A DNA stretch of 64,000 nucleotides. Origin: JABMQB01 sp964408795. Lineage in GTDB: Bacteria > Bacteroidota > Bacteroidia > Bacteroidales > Prolixibacteraceae. Of the stretch, positions 53,745 to 62,733 are shown piece by piece (positions within the stretch are counted from its first letter, which is position 1; every line of letters starts with the position of its first letter). The notes beneath the pieces are model-generated. The model ran no database searches. It saw nothing but the letters and a program-made list of their open reading frames with translations, and was not told the origin of the DNA. A program made the position numbers and the translations under genes. The stretch spans positions 1 to 64,000 of the forward strand of contig CAYPAW010000074.1 of NCBI GenBank assembly GCA_964408795.1, written 5' to 3'.

Positions 53745-54827
53745 TTACTTCTTCAGCTGTTTCAGTTCATCCAGGAAAAGAATGGATGGGTCGTTCTTAA
53801 AGCGGATAAAATCCGCGGTTGATGGATGTCCGGGATAGGGTGCATAATAATGATCCGGGCGTCCGTTGCGCCATACCAAAACATAGGAGATCCCTCTCCC
53901 GTTTTCTTTTAATGCTTTTAAAAGAACTCCGGTCCAGTAATTTTCCATGGGAATGGTTTCCCGACCTGTTTCCGAAAAGGTAGCCATCTTATTCCTTGTT
54001 TTGGCCAGTTTGGTTACGGTTTGTAATTCTGCAGCAAAAACCTCCGGTTGTTGATGCGGGGAATGGTAATCATCAAATCCCAGCATATCTACATATGCAT
54101 CGCCGGGATAAAAGTTGAGATATTCCTCTTCCGAACTGAAACGGTCTGTCGAATAACACCAAATGAGGTTGTTCACACCTTTTTCCTTTTCGAGGTATTG
54201 TTTGGTGAATTGCCATAGAGAGTGATAATCGTAAGGTCTCACGTTGTTTCCGCCCCACCAGAACCAACTGCCGGTGACTTCGTGGTAGGGTCTGAAAACC
54301 ACCGGAATCAACACTTCATCAGGAGTTTTCAATGCGTTGAAAAATTCGGCTGCCTTATCGAGTTGTCTTTTAAAATATGCATGGTGGCTTCCCCCCGGCA
54401 GAATATGGATTACAGCTTCTTGGGTATCCCAGCTGTCTGATTCGTTTACCGGGTTTCGCATATGCCAGCTGATGGTATTGATTCCCCCCATTTCATGCAC
54501 TTTAATGATCCATTCTTTCATTTTATCAAACCGGACGCTGTCAATGTTTCGTTCTTCTCCGATATGTGCTATATCCCAGCCAAAGACGGCCGGATAGGAC
54601 CCGGAAGCTTCTTTGACATCCGAACGGTTTTCCTCAGCCCACCAGCCTATGCCATAGGCCAGGTCATCCTGATGCCCAAACAGGGTATACTCTTCAGCCA
54701 GCTCAGCCATTGTCCGGTAAAGCTCGCGGGTTTCCCGGGTGGCAGAAGAATTAGTCAGTTCGGGCTTCATGGTACACGAAACCATACATATAAAAAAACA
54801 GACGGAAAGTGGAATCGTTGTTTTCAT
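53745..54827 (-). CDS. Glycoside hydrolase family 26 beta-mannanase-like lipoprotein
   Basis: This is a 360-residue exported lipoprotein (signal MKTTIPLSVCFFICMVSC). The GH26 catalytic acid is in FRPYHEVTGSWFWWG and the nucleophile in MATFSETGRET. LFGHQDDLAYGIGWWA and WYLVW-like RGISYVLVWRNGRPDHYYAP also fit. Members cut beta-1,4-mannans. No SusC/SusD or other mannan genes flank it. A partial MKRA repeat copy lies just upstream in the same direction. Confidence 0.9.
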   Translation of the reverse strand: MKTTIPLSVCFFICMVSCTMKPELTNSSATRETRELYRTMAELAEEYTLFGHQDDLAYGIGWWAEENRSDVKEASGSYPAVFGWDIAHIGEERNIDSVRFDKMKEWIIKVHEMGGINTISWHMRNPVNESDSWDTQEAVIHILPGGSHHAYFKRQLDKAAEFFNALKTPDEVLIPVVFRPYHEVTGSWFWWGGNNVRPYDYHSLWQFTKQYLEKEKGVNNLIWCYSTDRFSSEEEYLNFYPGDAYVDMLGFDDYHSPHQQPEVFAAELQTVTKLAKTRNKMATFSETGRETIPMENYWTGVLLKALKENGRGISYVLVWRNGRPDHYYAPYPGHPSTADFIRFKNDPSILFLDELKQLKK

Positions 54828-55076
54828 GCGATTAAAAGTAATTTAATGTTTTGTATATCTGGCACATTTCGTAATCAATACATGTTCAATTCCATGGCGT
54901 ATGGAACTCGTCGCGTTCCGATAGCCATCGGGATCGGGGCTCGTTTCATTCGTTTAGAATTCATTAAGAATTAGGAATACCTCACGTTTCAAAAGTAAGG
55001 ATTTTGCCCGGATTTGAATTCCCCGTAAAAGAGGTTTTGTTCTGAAAAACCGGAAGTTCGCATTTTTCCCTGAGGG
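54828..55076. other. Intergenic region with partial repeat
   Basis: This gap holds repeat copy D (54875-54949) and is otherwise AT-rich, with no recognised gene. Confidence 0.6.
54875..54949 (-). repeat. MKRA mini-ORF palindromic repeat, copy D (partial)
   Basis: On the minus strand it starts ATGAAACGAGCCCCGATCCC, includes the palindrome core TCCCGATGGCTATCGGAA (54916-54933), and then has GCGACGAGTTCCATA, matching copy A after the palindrome. A 24-codon ORF begins MKRAP and ends at TGA 54875-54877. The tail with TTTAATCATATGA is missing. It lies 47 bases upstream of the GH26 start. Confidence 0.65.
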
Positions 55077-55958
55077 TTAAAGATAGCTGCGGGCTGCGGT
55101 TAATGCCTGGAGACCGTATCCTCCGCCGAAGATGAGATCATGGTTGAGAATATGATAGATCTGATACAGCAAATTTCTTTCTTTCCAATCGGCAGGCAGG
55201 GGATTGATTTCGTTGTATCCGTCCCAGAAAGCTTGTGAGAATCCTCCGAACAGGGTCATGATGCCCATTTCCATTTCCCGGTCGGCATAATACGACGCAG
55301 GATCGATCAGGGCGGGTCCTTTTTGTGTAAACAGATAGTTTCCCGACCATAAATCGCCATGGATCAATACAGGTTTGCTGTTTGGAGGAATCAGATCCGG
55401 AAGTTTCACAACCAGTTTTTCGTATATTTTCAATGCATTGCGCTCCATACCTCTCTTTTGCCGTATCAGGGTTATCAAATGCCAAATCCGCTGCTGACCG
55501 AAGAAATCGATCCAGTTGCTGTGCCAGCGGTTATCCTGAATCGTATCGCCGCAATAGGTATTGTGATAAAAACCGAATTTTTCCGCTGTGAGCCCATGAA
55601 TGGTAGCCAGACCCCGGCCCAGATTTTGGGTATCTGCAATCCCTGCCGGTGCAGGATCCAGGTATTCCAGCAGAATAAAACCGGGACTGGTATCGGGGGT
55701 ATTTACCCATACCACACCGGGTATCCGGAGGTACGGATTATCGGCTTTCGCGAGCTCCCGGAGGCTTTCCGCCTCGCGGATAAATACATCCCGGGCACAC
55801 GTGCTGTTCCATTTCAGGAAATAAGTACCTGCTGAAGTTACCAGCCGGGAAGCATGGTTGATGCATCCTCCCCCTATCGGGGAATATGATTCGATCTCAA
55901 TGTTCTTCCGGTATTGTGCAGAAAGCTTTTTTTGTATGATCTCAAGAATGGTATGCAT
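55077..55958 (-). CDS. Fructosamine kinase family protein
   Basis: This 293-residue kinase-fold protein has the catalytic loop LIHGDLWSGNYLF, with Asp as base, and the metal-binding LIDPASYYADREMEMGIMTL. ILLEYLDPAP is the hinge region. Family members phosphorylate ketosamines formed by protein glycation so that they can be removed. It lies upstream of the GH26 gene in the same direction, but the 249-base gap with a repeat makes an operon unlikely. Confidence 0.88.
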   Translation of the reverse strand: MHTILEIIQKKLSAQYRKNIEIESYSPIGGGCINHASRLVTSAGTYFLKWNSTCARDVFIREAESLRELAKADNPYLRIPGVVWVNTPDTSPGFILLEYLDPAPAGIADTQNLGRGLATIHGLTAEKFGFYHNTYCGDTIQDNRWHSNWIDFFGQQRIWHLITLIRQKRGMERNALKIYEKLVVKLPDLIPPNSKPVLIHGDLWSGNYLFTQKGPALIDPASYYADREMEMGIMTLFGGFSQAFWDGYNEINPLPADWKERNLLYQIYHILNHDLIFGGGYGLQALTAARSYL

Positions 55959-56012
55959 AGCCAGTTTTTAAACGCTCATTTTTGAAGATGAAAATTCCTT
56001 CCAGGGACAAAT

Positions 56013-57143
56013 TTACAAACCTTCCGACGGAAAGAAAAAATTCCTGTATGAGGCAAGATGGGCCTTGTACCATTTGGGATTACGGATCCGTTTCCAGAGG
56101 CTCAACCGTTTATCCTTATTGAAAATGGCTTGTAAAGGCAATGCCAGATACCGGCAAAAGCGGAACACAAGAAAAACCAGGATGCGGTATACCTTGTAAG
56201 GAAACCGGTTATTCCATAAGAATATAGTAAACCGGAACAGGAAAATTTTGCTTTTCCAGTTTTTTGTATACCCGATGCTCCCGGGGGAGTCCATGATTCT
56301 GGATGTCAATGCCAGCCAGGCGTTGGTAAGCTTTCTGTATTTTCCATAGGCTTCCATGATTTCCCGGGGATTCTCCAGAACCGAAAGTTGAAGAAGATCA
56401 TACATTTGTCTGAGCAGAACCAACCCATAGGCATACGCTTTATCGTTGATTTGAGCATTTAAGGCATTGTGAATGATCAGATCCCTGTTACACGGAACAA
56501 AAGCGTTCCACTCCCCGGGAAGTTTCTGTTTATGCTTCATTACTTCAGAGGCAGAAAATTTGCTGTCGTGCCAAGGATTGATCAGCCGTCTGTGAATTTC
56601 TACCGAAGCGGGGAGTCCGGGATGGGTCATCCGGGGATAATGCTTGGCTTTTTTATGTTCCGGAGGGAAATACTCCACCAGGGGCACGTATCCTTCGTTT
56701 CGTAAAATCTCAGCCGCTATCAGCAGTTCATTTTCTTCCACCAGGAAATCGATATCTCCCATCATGCGTTCTCCCACATCTTCATAGAGGGAAATGGCCA
56801 GATGGGCTGCTCCTTTAAGGAAAACCGGAGCAATCGAATGTTTGTTAAGCAAGGCCGAGATATTTTTCATTTGGTTTAGGATCTGCTCATTGCGTTTCCG
56901 GTTCATCCGGGTCAGGTATTCCATGTACTCCACCAGATCGTTGGGAAGTATACCCAGCAAGGAAGCCCTTTTCAGGTTGAGAAAAAAAGCCGGCAGGACC
57001 AGGTGGCTACTGGTCATCCAGACGATCTGTTCCCAGTTTATGGACTCCTGTTGTATCATCTGCTGAATGGAACCAGCCTTCCCGGGATGGCGATCAAGTG
57101 TCAGGCATTTTCCAACAAAAAGCAATGCTTCGGGATAGTTCAT
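56013..57143 (-). CDS. Nucleotidyltransferase family protein (NTP_transf_5-like)
   Basis: This is a 376-residue protein with KGAAHLAISLYED at about 110-122 followed by MMGDIDFLVEENE at 127-139, the GDxDxxL-type metal-binding motif of the nucleotidyltransferase superfamily. The HPGLPASVEIHRRLINPWHD segment is typical of the PF14907 group, often associated with polysaccharide or peptide biosynthesis. The nucleotide and acceptor are unknown. The rplT terminator lies just upstream. Confidence 0.78.
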   Translation of the reverse strand: MNYPEALLFVGKCLTLDRHPGKAGSIQQMIQQESINWEQIVWMTSSHLVLPAFFLNLKRASLLGILPNDLVEYMEYLTRMNRKRNEQILNQMKNISALLNKHSIAPVFLKGAAHLAISLYEDVGERMMGDIDFLVEENELLIAAEILRNEGYVPLVEYFPPEHKKAKHYPRMTHPGLPASVEIHRRLINPWHDSKFSASEVMKHKQKLPGEWNAFVPCNRDLIIHNALNAQINDKAYAYGLVLLRQMYDLLQLSVLENPREIMEAYGKYRKLTNAWLALTSRIMDSPGSIGYTKNWKSKIFLFRFTIFLWNNRFPYKVYRILVFLVFRFCRYLALPLQAIFNKDKRLSLWKRIRNPKWYKAHLASYRNFFFPSEGL

Positions 57144-57154
57144 TGTGGGTTTGT

Positions 57155-57184
57155 AAAAAAAAAGCCCGGAGGTATTCCCGGGCC
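57155..57184 (-). terminator. Terminator of the thrS-infC-rpmI-rplT operon
   Basis: On the minus strand GCCCGG and CCGGGC arms (57178-57183 and 57164-57169) are followed by nine T. The hairpin lies about 30 bases after the rplT stop, before the nucleotidyltransferase gene. Confidence 0.85.
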
Positions 57185-57213
57185 TGTTTTGTTATTTCAC
57201 CTTTTCATTCTGT

Positions 57214-57558
57214 TTATTTAACTTTATCAACCACTGCTTTAAAAGCATCCGGATGATTCATTGCCAGATCAGCCAGTACTTTCCGGTTGATTTCAATGGC
57301 ATTCTTTTTCAATAATCCCATCAATTGGGAATAGGACAACCCATGCAACCGGGCTCCTGCATTAATGCGTTGGATCCACAAGGCACGAAAGGTTCTTTTT
57401 TTGGCTTTTCTGTCACGGTAGGCATACTGCAATCCTTTTTCATAGGTGTTCTTGGCTACCGTCCATACATTTTTACGTGATCCGAAATAACCTCTTGTTC
57501 TTTTTAATATTCTTTTTCTTCGGGCACGTGATGCTGTTTTATTCACACTTCTGGGCAT
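57214..57558 (-). CDS. rplT: 50S ribosomal protein L20
   Basis: This 114-residue ribosomal protein binds 23S rRNA early in large-subunit assembly. The family signature is clear: KRTRGYFGSRKNVWTVAKNT, QYAYRDRKAKKRTFRALWIQ, RINAGARLHGLSYSQLMG, and RKVLADLAMNHPDAFKAV at the C terminus. It is the last gene of the thrS-infC-rpmI-rplT operon. Confidence 0.98.
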   Translation of the reverse strand: MPRSVNKTASRARRKRILKRTRGYFGSRKNVWTVAKNTYEKGLQYAYRDRKAKKRTFRALWIQRINAGARLHGLSYSQLMGLLKKNAIEINRKVLADLAMNHPDAFKAVVDKVK

Positions 57559-57656
57559 ACTTTTCTTTTTTTTGGCAATAAGCGCTCCGCCTTAACGGAA
57601 TCTTTGATGCTTGATTCCCTGGTTTAAAACTCATTTACTTTTCACAATGGAAACCT

Positions 57657-57854
57657 CTATTTCATATTCAACAGCAGTTTTACGCTTTTCTCATTGGTTT
57701 TATCAATAATGGCCCATTTACCAAGATTGCGTTTACGTTTTTTGCTTTTTTTTGTCAGAATATGGCTTTTATACGCATGTTTCCTTTTAATTTTTCCTGT
57801 TCCGGTAATCCTGAACCTTTTTTTGGCTCCGGAATTTGTTTTCATCTTCGGCAT
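57657..57854 (-). CDS. rpmI: 50S ribosomal protein L35
   Basis: This 65-residue basic protein has the L35 signature MPKMKTNSGAKKRFRITGTG and HILTKKSKKRKRNLG. It sits between infC and rplT, as in most bacteria. Confidence 0.97.
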   Translation of the reverse strand: MPKMKTNSGAKKRFRITGTGKIKRKHAYKSHILTKKSKKRKRNLGKWAIIDKTNEKSVKLLLNMK

Positions 57855-57885
57855 TTCCTGCTAATTTTAATTTCTCAAAGAACTT

Positions 57886-58449
57886 TTATTTATTTTTAGG
57901 TGAAATAACCATAATCATTCGTTTTCCTTCCAGTTTAGGCAGTTGTTCTACTTTTCCCAGTTCTTCCAGTTCGCTGGCGAGGCGCAACAAGAGGATTTCC
58001 CCCTGTTCTTTAAACAAAATGGAACGTCCTTTAAAAAACACATAGGCTTTCACTTTTGCTCCATCTTTCAGAAATTTCTCAGCGTGCCTAAGTTTAAACT
58101 GGAAATCGTGATCATCGGTATTGGGGCCGAAGCGGATTTCTTTCACCACGACCTTTACCGCTTTTGCTTTCATTAGCTTCTGTTTCTTTTTCTGTTGATA
58201 AAGAAACTTTGAATAATCAATGATCTTGCATACAGGAGGATCGGCATTGGGAGAAATTTCCACCAGATCGAGATTCATTTCATCGGCCCATTTCAAGGCA
58301 TCCCGTAGGGGATAAACTCCTGGTTCGTCTATGTTATCTCCAACCACACGAACCTTGGGAGCCGTGATCTTATGATTGATTCTGTGCTGCGGACTGGTAT
58401 CGACCCGACGTCCCCTGTAATTCCTTGGATTGTTTCTTCGTACAGCTAT
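57886..58449 (-). CDS. infC: Translation initiation factor IF-3, rare start codon (probably AUA)
   Basis: This factor keeps ribosomal subunits apart and checks the start codon. The family core is clear: RINHKITAPKVRVVGDNIDE at the N domain, LDLVEISPNADPPVCKIIDY, VKEIRFGPNTDDHDF and KVKAYVFFKGR. In-frame coding continues upstream of the first ATG (58347) through RRNNPRNYRGRRVDTSPQHR to a stop just before the Shine-Dalgarno GGAGGG. No ATG, GTG or TTG lies in between at the right place; ATA at 58447-58449 is seven bases from GGAGGG. A non-AUG infC start allows IF-3 to repress its own translation in E. coli (AUU there). Length is 187 residues. Confidence 0.9.
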   Translation of the reverse strand: MAVRRNNPRNYRGRRVDTSPQHRINHKITAPKVRVVGDNIDEPGVYPLRDALKWADEMNLDLVEISPNADPPVCKIIDYSKFLYQQKKKQKLMKAKAVKVVVKEIRFGPNTDDHDFQFKLRHAEKFLKDGAKVKAYVFFKGRSILFKEQGEILLLRLASELEELGKVEQLPKLEGKRMIMVISPKNK

Positions 58450-58469
58450 ATCTAAACCCTCCTATATGA

Positions 58470-60419
58470 TTAGTTCGTTAATCCTGTTACTTGTTTACTG
58501 ACTTCTTCCTTTACCCGATTTACAAACTCCTCCCACTTCATAGTCCCTTGATCTCCAACACCTTGTCTGCGCACTGAAACCATTTCTGTCGATGATTCTT
58601 TTTCACCGACAATCAGGAGGTAGGGAATATGTTTCAGTTCGTTATCGCGTATCTTCCTACCAATCTTCTCATTACGGTCATCAATGACGGTGCGAATATC
58701 GGAATTATTTAGAAAATTTAAAACTTTTTTTGCATAATCGTTCATCTTTTCACTTATGGGGAGGATGACGGCCTGTTCCGGGGCCAACCAGAGGGGGAAT
58801 TTTCCGGCTGTATGCTCAATGAGAACAGCCACGAAACGTTCCAGGGATCCAAAGGGTGCTCTGTGGATCATTACGGGGCGGTGTTTTTGGTTGTCGGCTC
58901 CGGTATATTCCAGGTTGAAGCGTTCCGGCAGGTTGTAATCCACCTGAATGGTTCCCAGTTGCCAGCTCCGGCCCAGTGCATCCTTGATCATAAAATCTAA
59001 CTTTGGCCCGTAAAAAGCTGCTTCTCCTTTCACGGTCACTGTATTCAATCCTTTTTCCTCACACGCTTCCACGATAGCCTGTTCTGCTTTATCCCAGTTT
59101 TCAGGGGTTCCGATATATTTTTCGGAATTTTCCGGATCGCGGAGTGAGATCTGGGTTACGTAATCTTCAAACTGCAAAGCCTTGAAAATAATGAATACGA
59201 TGTCGATGACTTTTTTAAACTCTTCTTTCAGCTGATCGGGACGACAAAAAATATGGGCATCGTCCTGCGTGAATCCCCTGACTCGTGTCAGTCCGTGCAA
59301 TTCACCGCTCTGTTCATACCGGTATACGGTTCCGAATTCAGCCATGCGGATGGGAAGATCTTTATAGGAATGGGGCCGGGCTTTGTAGATCTCACAATGA
59401 TGGGGGCAGTTCATTGGTTTCAGCATATACTCTTCCCCTTCAGCAGGAGTTTTGATGGTCTGAAACGAATCCTGGCCGTACTTCTGAAAATGACCCGACA
59501 TTTTGTAAAGTTTCACATCCCCGATATGGGGGGTGATCACCTGCAAATACCCATATTTTTTCTGCACCTTTTTGAGAAAATCTTCCAGGAGTTCCCTCAA
59601 CTGAGCTCCTTTGGGCATCCATAGGGGAAGTCCCTGCCCTACTGTTTCGGAGAAGGTGAACAGCTCCATCTCTTTCCCAATTTTCCTGTGGTCTCTTTTT
59701 TTTGCTTCTTCGATCAGGGTCAGGTATTCATCCAGCATTTTCTGTTTGGGAAACGAAACCCCGTAAATCCGGGTGAGCATTTTGTTTTTTTCATCCCCCC
59801 GCCAGTATGCACCGGCTATGGAAGTAAGCTTAATGGCTTTAATCCATCCGGTATCCGGCAGATGCGGACCCCGGCAGAGGTCGGTAAACTGACCTTGTTG
59901 GTATAACGTTATGGTTCCGTCTTCCAGTTCTTCAATCAATTCCAATTTCAAGGCATCTCCTTTTTCTTTGAACAGAGCCAATGCCTCTTTTTTGGATATT
60001 TCTCTGCGCACGATGGCATTTTTCTGCCGTGCCAGTTCGATCATCTTCCGTTCGATTTTCTCCAGGTCATTTTCGGTCAGTTGTTGTCCGTCCGGAAGCT
60101 CCACATCGTAATAAAAGCCGGTATCTATGCTGGGGCCTATTCCGAAGTGTGTTCCCGGGTACAATGCTTCGATGGCCTCGGCCATCAAGTGGGCTGAGGA
60201 GTGCCAAAAGGCCTCTTTCCCTTCCCGGTCTTCCCAGGTATGCAATTTAATTTCCGCATCTTTCGTGATTTCCCGCGTCAGATCCCAAACCTCATGATTG
60301 ACAGTTACAGACAATACATCCTTCGCCAGGCGGTTGGATAACGAACGGGCAATCTCCCCTCCGGAGATTCCTGCTTCGTATTCTCGGACACTCTTATCGG
60401 GAAAAGTTATCTTTATCAT
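58470..60419 (-). CDS. thrS: Threonyl-tRNA synthetase
   Basis: This 649-residue class II synthetase charges tRNA-Thr. It has a TGS domain (1-60, KITFPDKSVREYEAG), the editing domain with HSSAHLMAEAIEALYPG, and a catalytic core with the zinc Cys in MLKPMNCPHHCEIYK, RMAEFGTVYRYEQSGELHGL, RGFTQDDAHIFCRPDQ, and HRAPFGSLERFVAVLIEH. A C-terminal anticodon domain includes VILPISEKMNDYAKKV. It heads the infC-rpmI-rplT operon, with a promoter at 60451-60481. Confidence 0.97.
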   Translation of the reverse strand: MIKITFPDKSVREYEAGISGGEIARSLSNRLAKDVLSVTVNHEVWDLTREITKDAEIKLHTWEDREGKEAFWHSSAHLMAEAIEALYPGTHFGIGPSIDTGFYYDVELPDGQQLTENDLEKIERKMIELARQKNAIVRREISKKEALALFKEKGDALKLELIEELEDGTITLYQQGQFTDLCRGPHLPDTGWIKAIKLTSIAGAYWRGDEKNKMLTRIYGVSFPKQKMLDEYLTLIEEAKKRDHRKIGKEMELFTFSETVGQGLPLWMPKGAQLRELLEDFLKKVQKKYGYLQVITPHIGDVKLYKMSGHFQKYGQDSFQTIKTPAEGEEYMLKPMNCPHHCEIYKARPHSYKDLPIRMAEFGTVYRYEQSGELHGLTRVRGFTQDDAHIFCRPDQLKEEFKKVIDIVFIIFKALQFEDYVTQISLRDPENSEKYIGTPENWDKAEQAIVEACEEKGLNTVTVKGEAAFYGPKLDFMIKDALGRSWQLGTIQVDYNLPERFNLEYTGADNQKHRPVMIHRAPFGSLERFVAVLIEHTAGKFPLWLAPEQAVILPISEKMNDYAKKVLNFLNNSDIRTVIDDRNEKIGRKIRDNELKHIPYLLIVGEKESSTEMVSVRRQGVGDQGTMKWEEFVNRVKEEVSKQVTGLTN

Positions 60420-60450
60420 CCTTGTCTAACATCATTTTTTATTAAGGGTG

Positions 60451-60481
60451 CAAAGATATACAATCTTGTATGGAATACAAC
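60451..60481 (-). promoter_or_regulatory. Bacteroidetes-type promoter for thrS operon
   Basis: On the minus strand TATCTTTG (60451-60458) matches TAnnTTTG, and GTTG (60478-60481) lies 19 bases upstream, matching three of four bases of TTTG. It sits about 32 bases before the thrS ATG. Confidence 0.55.
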
Positions 60482-60495
60482 AGGTTCTTAGCCTA

Positions 60496-62376
60496 TTATT
60501 TTGCTACAACCAGTTTAGCTGCCCGGTCTTTTTCTGTTGGATTCGTATGATCGGGAAATGACGGCAGTTCAAGAATTCCATCCTTCCCGGAAGCGATCCT
60601 TACCTGATTTTCCCAGGTTCCGGTTTCCGGATTAAACCATGAAAGCGTATATTCTGTGGATGGAATGAATCCTTTCAGTACCGGTAATACAGAATGATTT
60701 TCAAAATAGAGCAGGGCAAAATTTTTATCCGGAGTACGCATCATGTAAGCCCATCCGTCAAGTCCTTGTTCCGGGCTTCCCGGAGCTTTTCGGGGGTATA
60801 TATCATTCGCTGCCGGCTCCAGAAATCCGTATTTATTTCCTTCCGAGAGCACAAAATTTCTCAGGTACTGCATATATTCCGCCGACCGGTACTTGAGGGC
60901 GTTCCAGATATGTGGGCGGAAGCCTTCGGGTTCCCCGGTGGAGGTGATGTCATAGGCGGCGGTTCCGTGTACATGACCGGATAGTCCACCGGAGAGTACC
61001 GATCCGTACATCTGAGCCCGTGAAAAATAAGCATCTCTTTCGGAATCAGCCTTAGGGCGTTCTCCTCCGGGTCTGTTAATTACATGGTCCCACCCCGTAT
61101 AGTAAGGTTCAAAATTAATGGCCGGATAGGGGGGCTCCAGGTGAAACAACGTGTCGAGGGCTCCGGAGACCCTGTGATCACGGGGTTTATTGCCTACACT
61201 GTGCATGGTCAGCCATGGACAGGCATTCGCATGACGGAACTGGCGGTAGGTGGAGTTATTGATCAGTGTGGTATGTATCTTTGTAAAGGGGGGTTTCCCA
61301 TAAGTATTCAGATGATGGGTTAGCGCTTCGTTGAATTCATCGGCTGTGAGACTGTAATCGGCAGGAATCCAGTCCAGGTGAATCCCACTGAAGAGAATAT
61401 TCCAGGCACCATACCGCGATAACAGGTACTGAACAAAACGTGCATAGGATTCATTGAAATGAAAATAAGCATCCCATGAAGGGCATACATCCCGGCGGAC
61501 CGTTTCCAGTAAGGGCACAAATCCCTGATCCGATAAATGCTTTATTTTTTTATCCAGGCTTTGAAAATATTCCGGCACGATCCGGTTGAAATCAGCTACT
61601 CCCGGATGGTTTGTGGATGGCCAAAAAGGAAGATTCCCGTTTTCATCCCGCATATCTTTTGCAGTCAGTTGGTTATCATCTGCATAATATCCGAATTTCT
61701 CCCAGGCATTCCGAAGATATATTCCGTTTTCATCGGCATAGGTAGCAGGATGATGATCGGCTTCCCAATTCGGAAAACAGGAGATCATGCTTACGGAATT
61801 GAATCCTTGTTTTTTACGGAAAGCCACTGCATCCTCAAAGCCGATTCCCGGTCCCGGGATATAGTTCTCTGAGGAGTGTGTTCCACGAAATGGCAAACGC
61901 CAGGTACTGCCAGCCAGCCAGGTATCCCCTACCAGAAAAAAAGGAGTTTCATCAGCATACTGAAGGGCATGACCATTGGGTGTTGGTTCTATAAACCCCC
62001 GGCGGTTGGGATTGATCTCTTTTTCCTGATCCTCCCAGAGGACCACGTTGAACTGCCCCGACAAGCCATTTAATCCCTGGTCACCGGGTTGATTCGAACC
62101 GGATCGCCAATGCCAGACTCCGGGTCCTGTTGCAACCAGGCGCACTTTGTATGTTTTTCCTCCATCCCAGAAACCATAGATCCTTTTCGAAAAATCCGGC
62201 CCTTTCAAGTCAACCCAACAGGTAACATCCGTATAGTAATTGGCATAATCCAAAGCAGCGGTAAACTCAAGTTCCTGCATTTCCCAGGGATGTATATCCT
62301 CTGGTGAGGATTTATCCAGAGCAATCCTGTTTGTAAATGCGATCAGGATAAAAAGGGAATTTAATAGTAATTGCAT
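60496..62376 (-). CDS. Apiosidase-like glycoside hydrolase (DUF4038, GH140-like)
   Basis: This is a 626-residue exported protein (signal MQLLLNSLFILIAFTNRIAL). The N-terminal beta domain (DUF5060-like; EFTAALDYANYYTDVTCWVD) precedes a DUF4038 TIM barrel, from about residue 135 (RRGFIEPTPNGHALQYADETPFFLVGDTW in parts). A collagen-binding-like C-terminal beta domain follows (about 530-620, MRTPDKNFALLYFENHSVLP). Related GH140 enzymes release apiose from pectin side chains. No pectin locus surrounds it, so the substrate is unconfirmed. Confidence 0.85.
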   Translation of the reverse strand: MQLLLNSLFILIAFTNRIALDKSSPEDIHPWEMQELEFTAALDYANYYTDVTCWVDLKGPDFSKRIYGFWDGGKTYKVRLVATGPGVWHWRSGSNQPGDQGLNGLSGQFNVVLWEDQEKEINPNRRGFIEPTPNGHALQYADETPFFLVGDTWLAGSTWRLPFRGTHSSENYIPGPGIGFEDAVAFRKKQGFNSVSMISCFPNWEADHHPATYADENGIYLRNAWEKFGYYADDNQLTAKDMRDENGNLPFWPSTNHPGVADFNRIVPEYFQSLDKKIKHLSDQGFVPLLETVRRDVCPSWDAYFHFNESYARFVQYLLSRYGAWNILFSGIHLDWIPADYSLTADEFNEALTHHLNTYGKPPFTKIHTTLINNSTYRQFRHANACPWLTMHSVGNKPRDHRVSGALDTLFHLEPPYPAINFEPYYTGWDHVINRPGGERPKADSERDAYFSRAQMYGSVLSGGLSGHVHGTAAYDITSTGEPEGFRPHIWNALKYRSAEYMQYLRNFVLSEGNKYGFLEPAANDIYPRKAPGSPEQGLDGWAYMMRTPDKNFALLYFENHSVLPVLKGFIPSTEYTLSWFNPETGTWENQVRIASGKDGILELPSFPDHTNPTEKDRAAKLVVAK

Positions 62377-62733
62377 TTTTCGTGGTGTTGATTAATTTAT
62401 GACTTATTTGTTGTATGTCATTAAGTTCCTGATTTATTTTTCCGGTACCGTTCCATGATTTGGTTTTACTATTCCAACCGCAAAATACCAAAGATTTTTG
62501 TTCCTGAAAAAAAATTATGAGAAGCGTTTCTCTGGATGAAATCAAGAAACAAAGGAAAATTCCTTAGAATATTCTGTTTAATAAAATAATATCCTATATT
62601 TACACCATCAATAAACATACGGCCATGAAGTTTTCGATTTACATTATTGCCCCGATAATTCCTGTGCTATCATAACAGGAACAACAGCCGCGTGTTATTT
62701 TCTTTTTTGAGTCATCCTTTTTAACATTTTATC
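62377..62733. other. Intergenic region between divergent genes
   Basis: This 357-base AT-rich region must hold the divergent promoters of the apiosidase-like and MATE genes. A 16-codon ORF at 62625-62675 (MKFSIYIIAPIIPVLS) is too short to support. No clear consensus promoter or repeat was seen. Confidence 0.5.

Noticed and set aside
62625..62675. 16-codon ORF upstream of the MATE gene
   Set aside because: Too short and without conservation evidence; the downstream gene has its own start.
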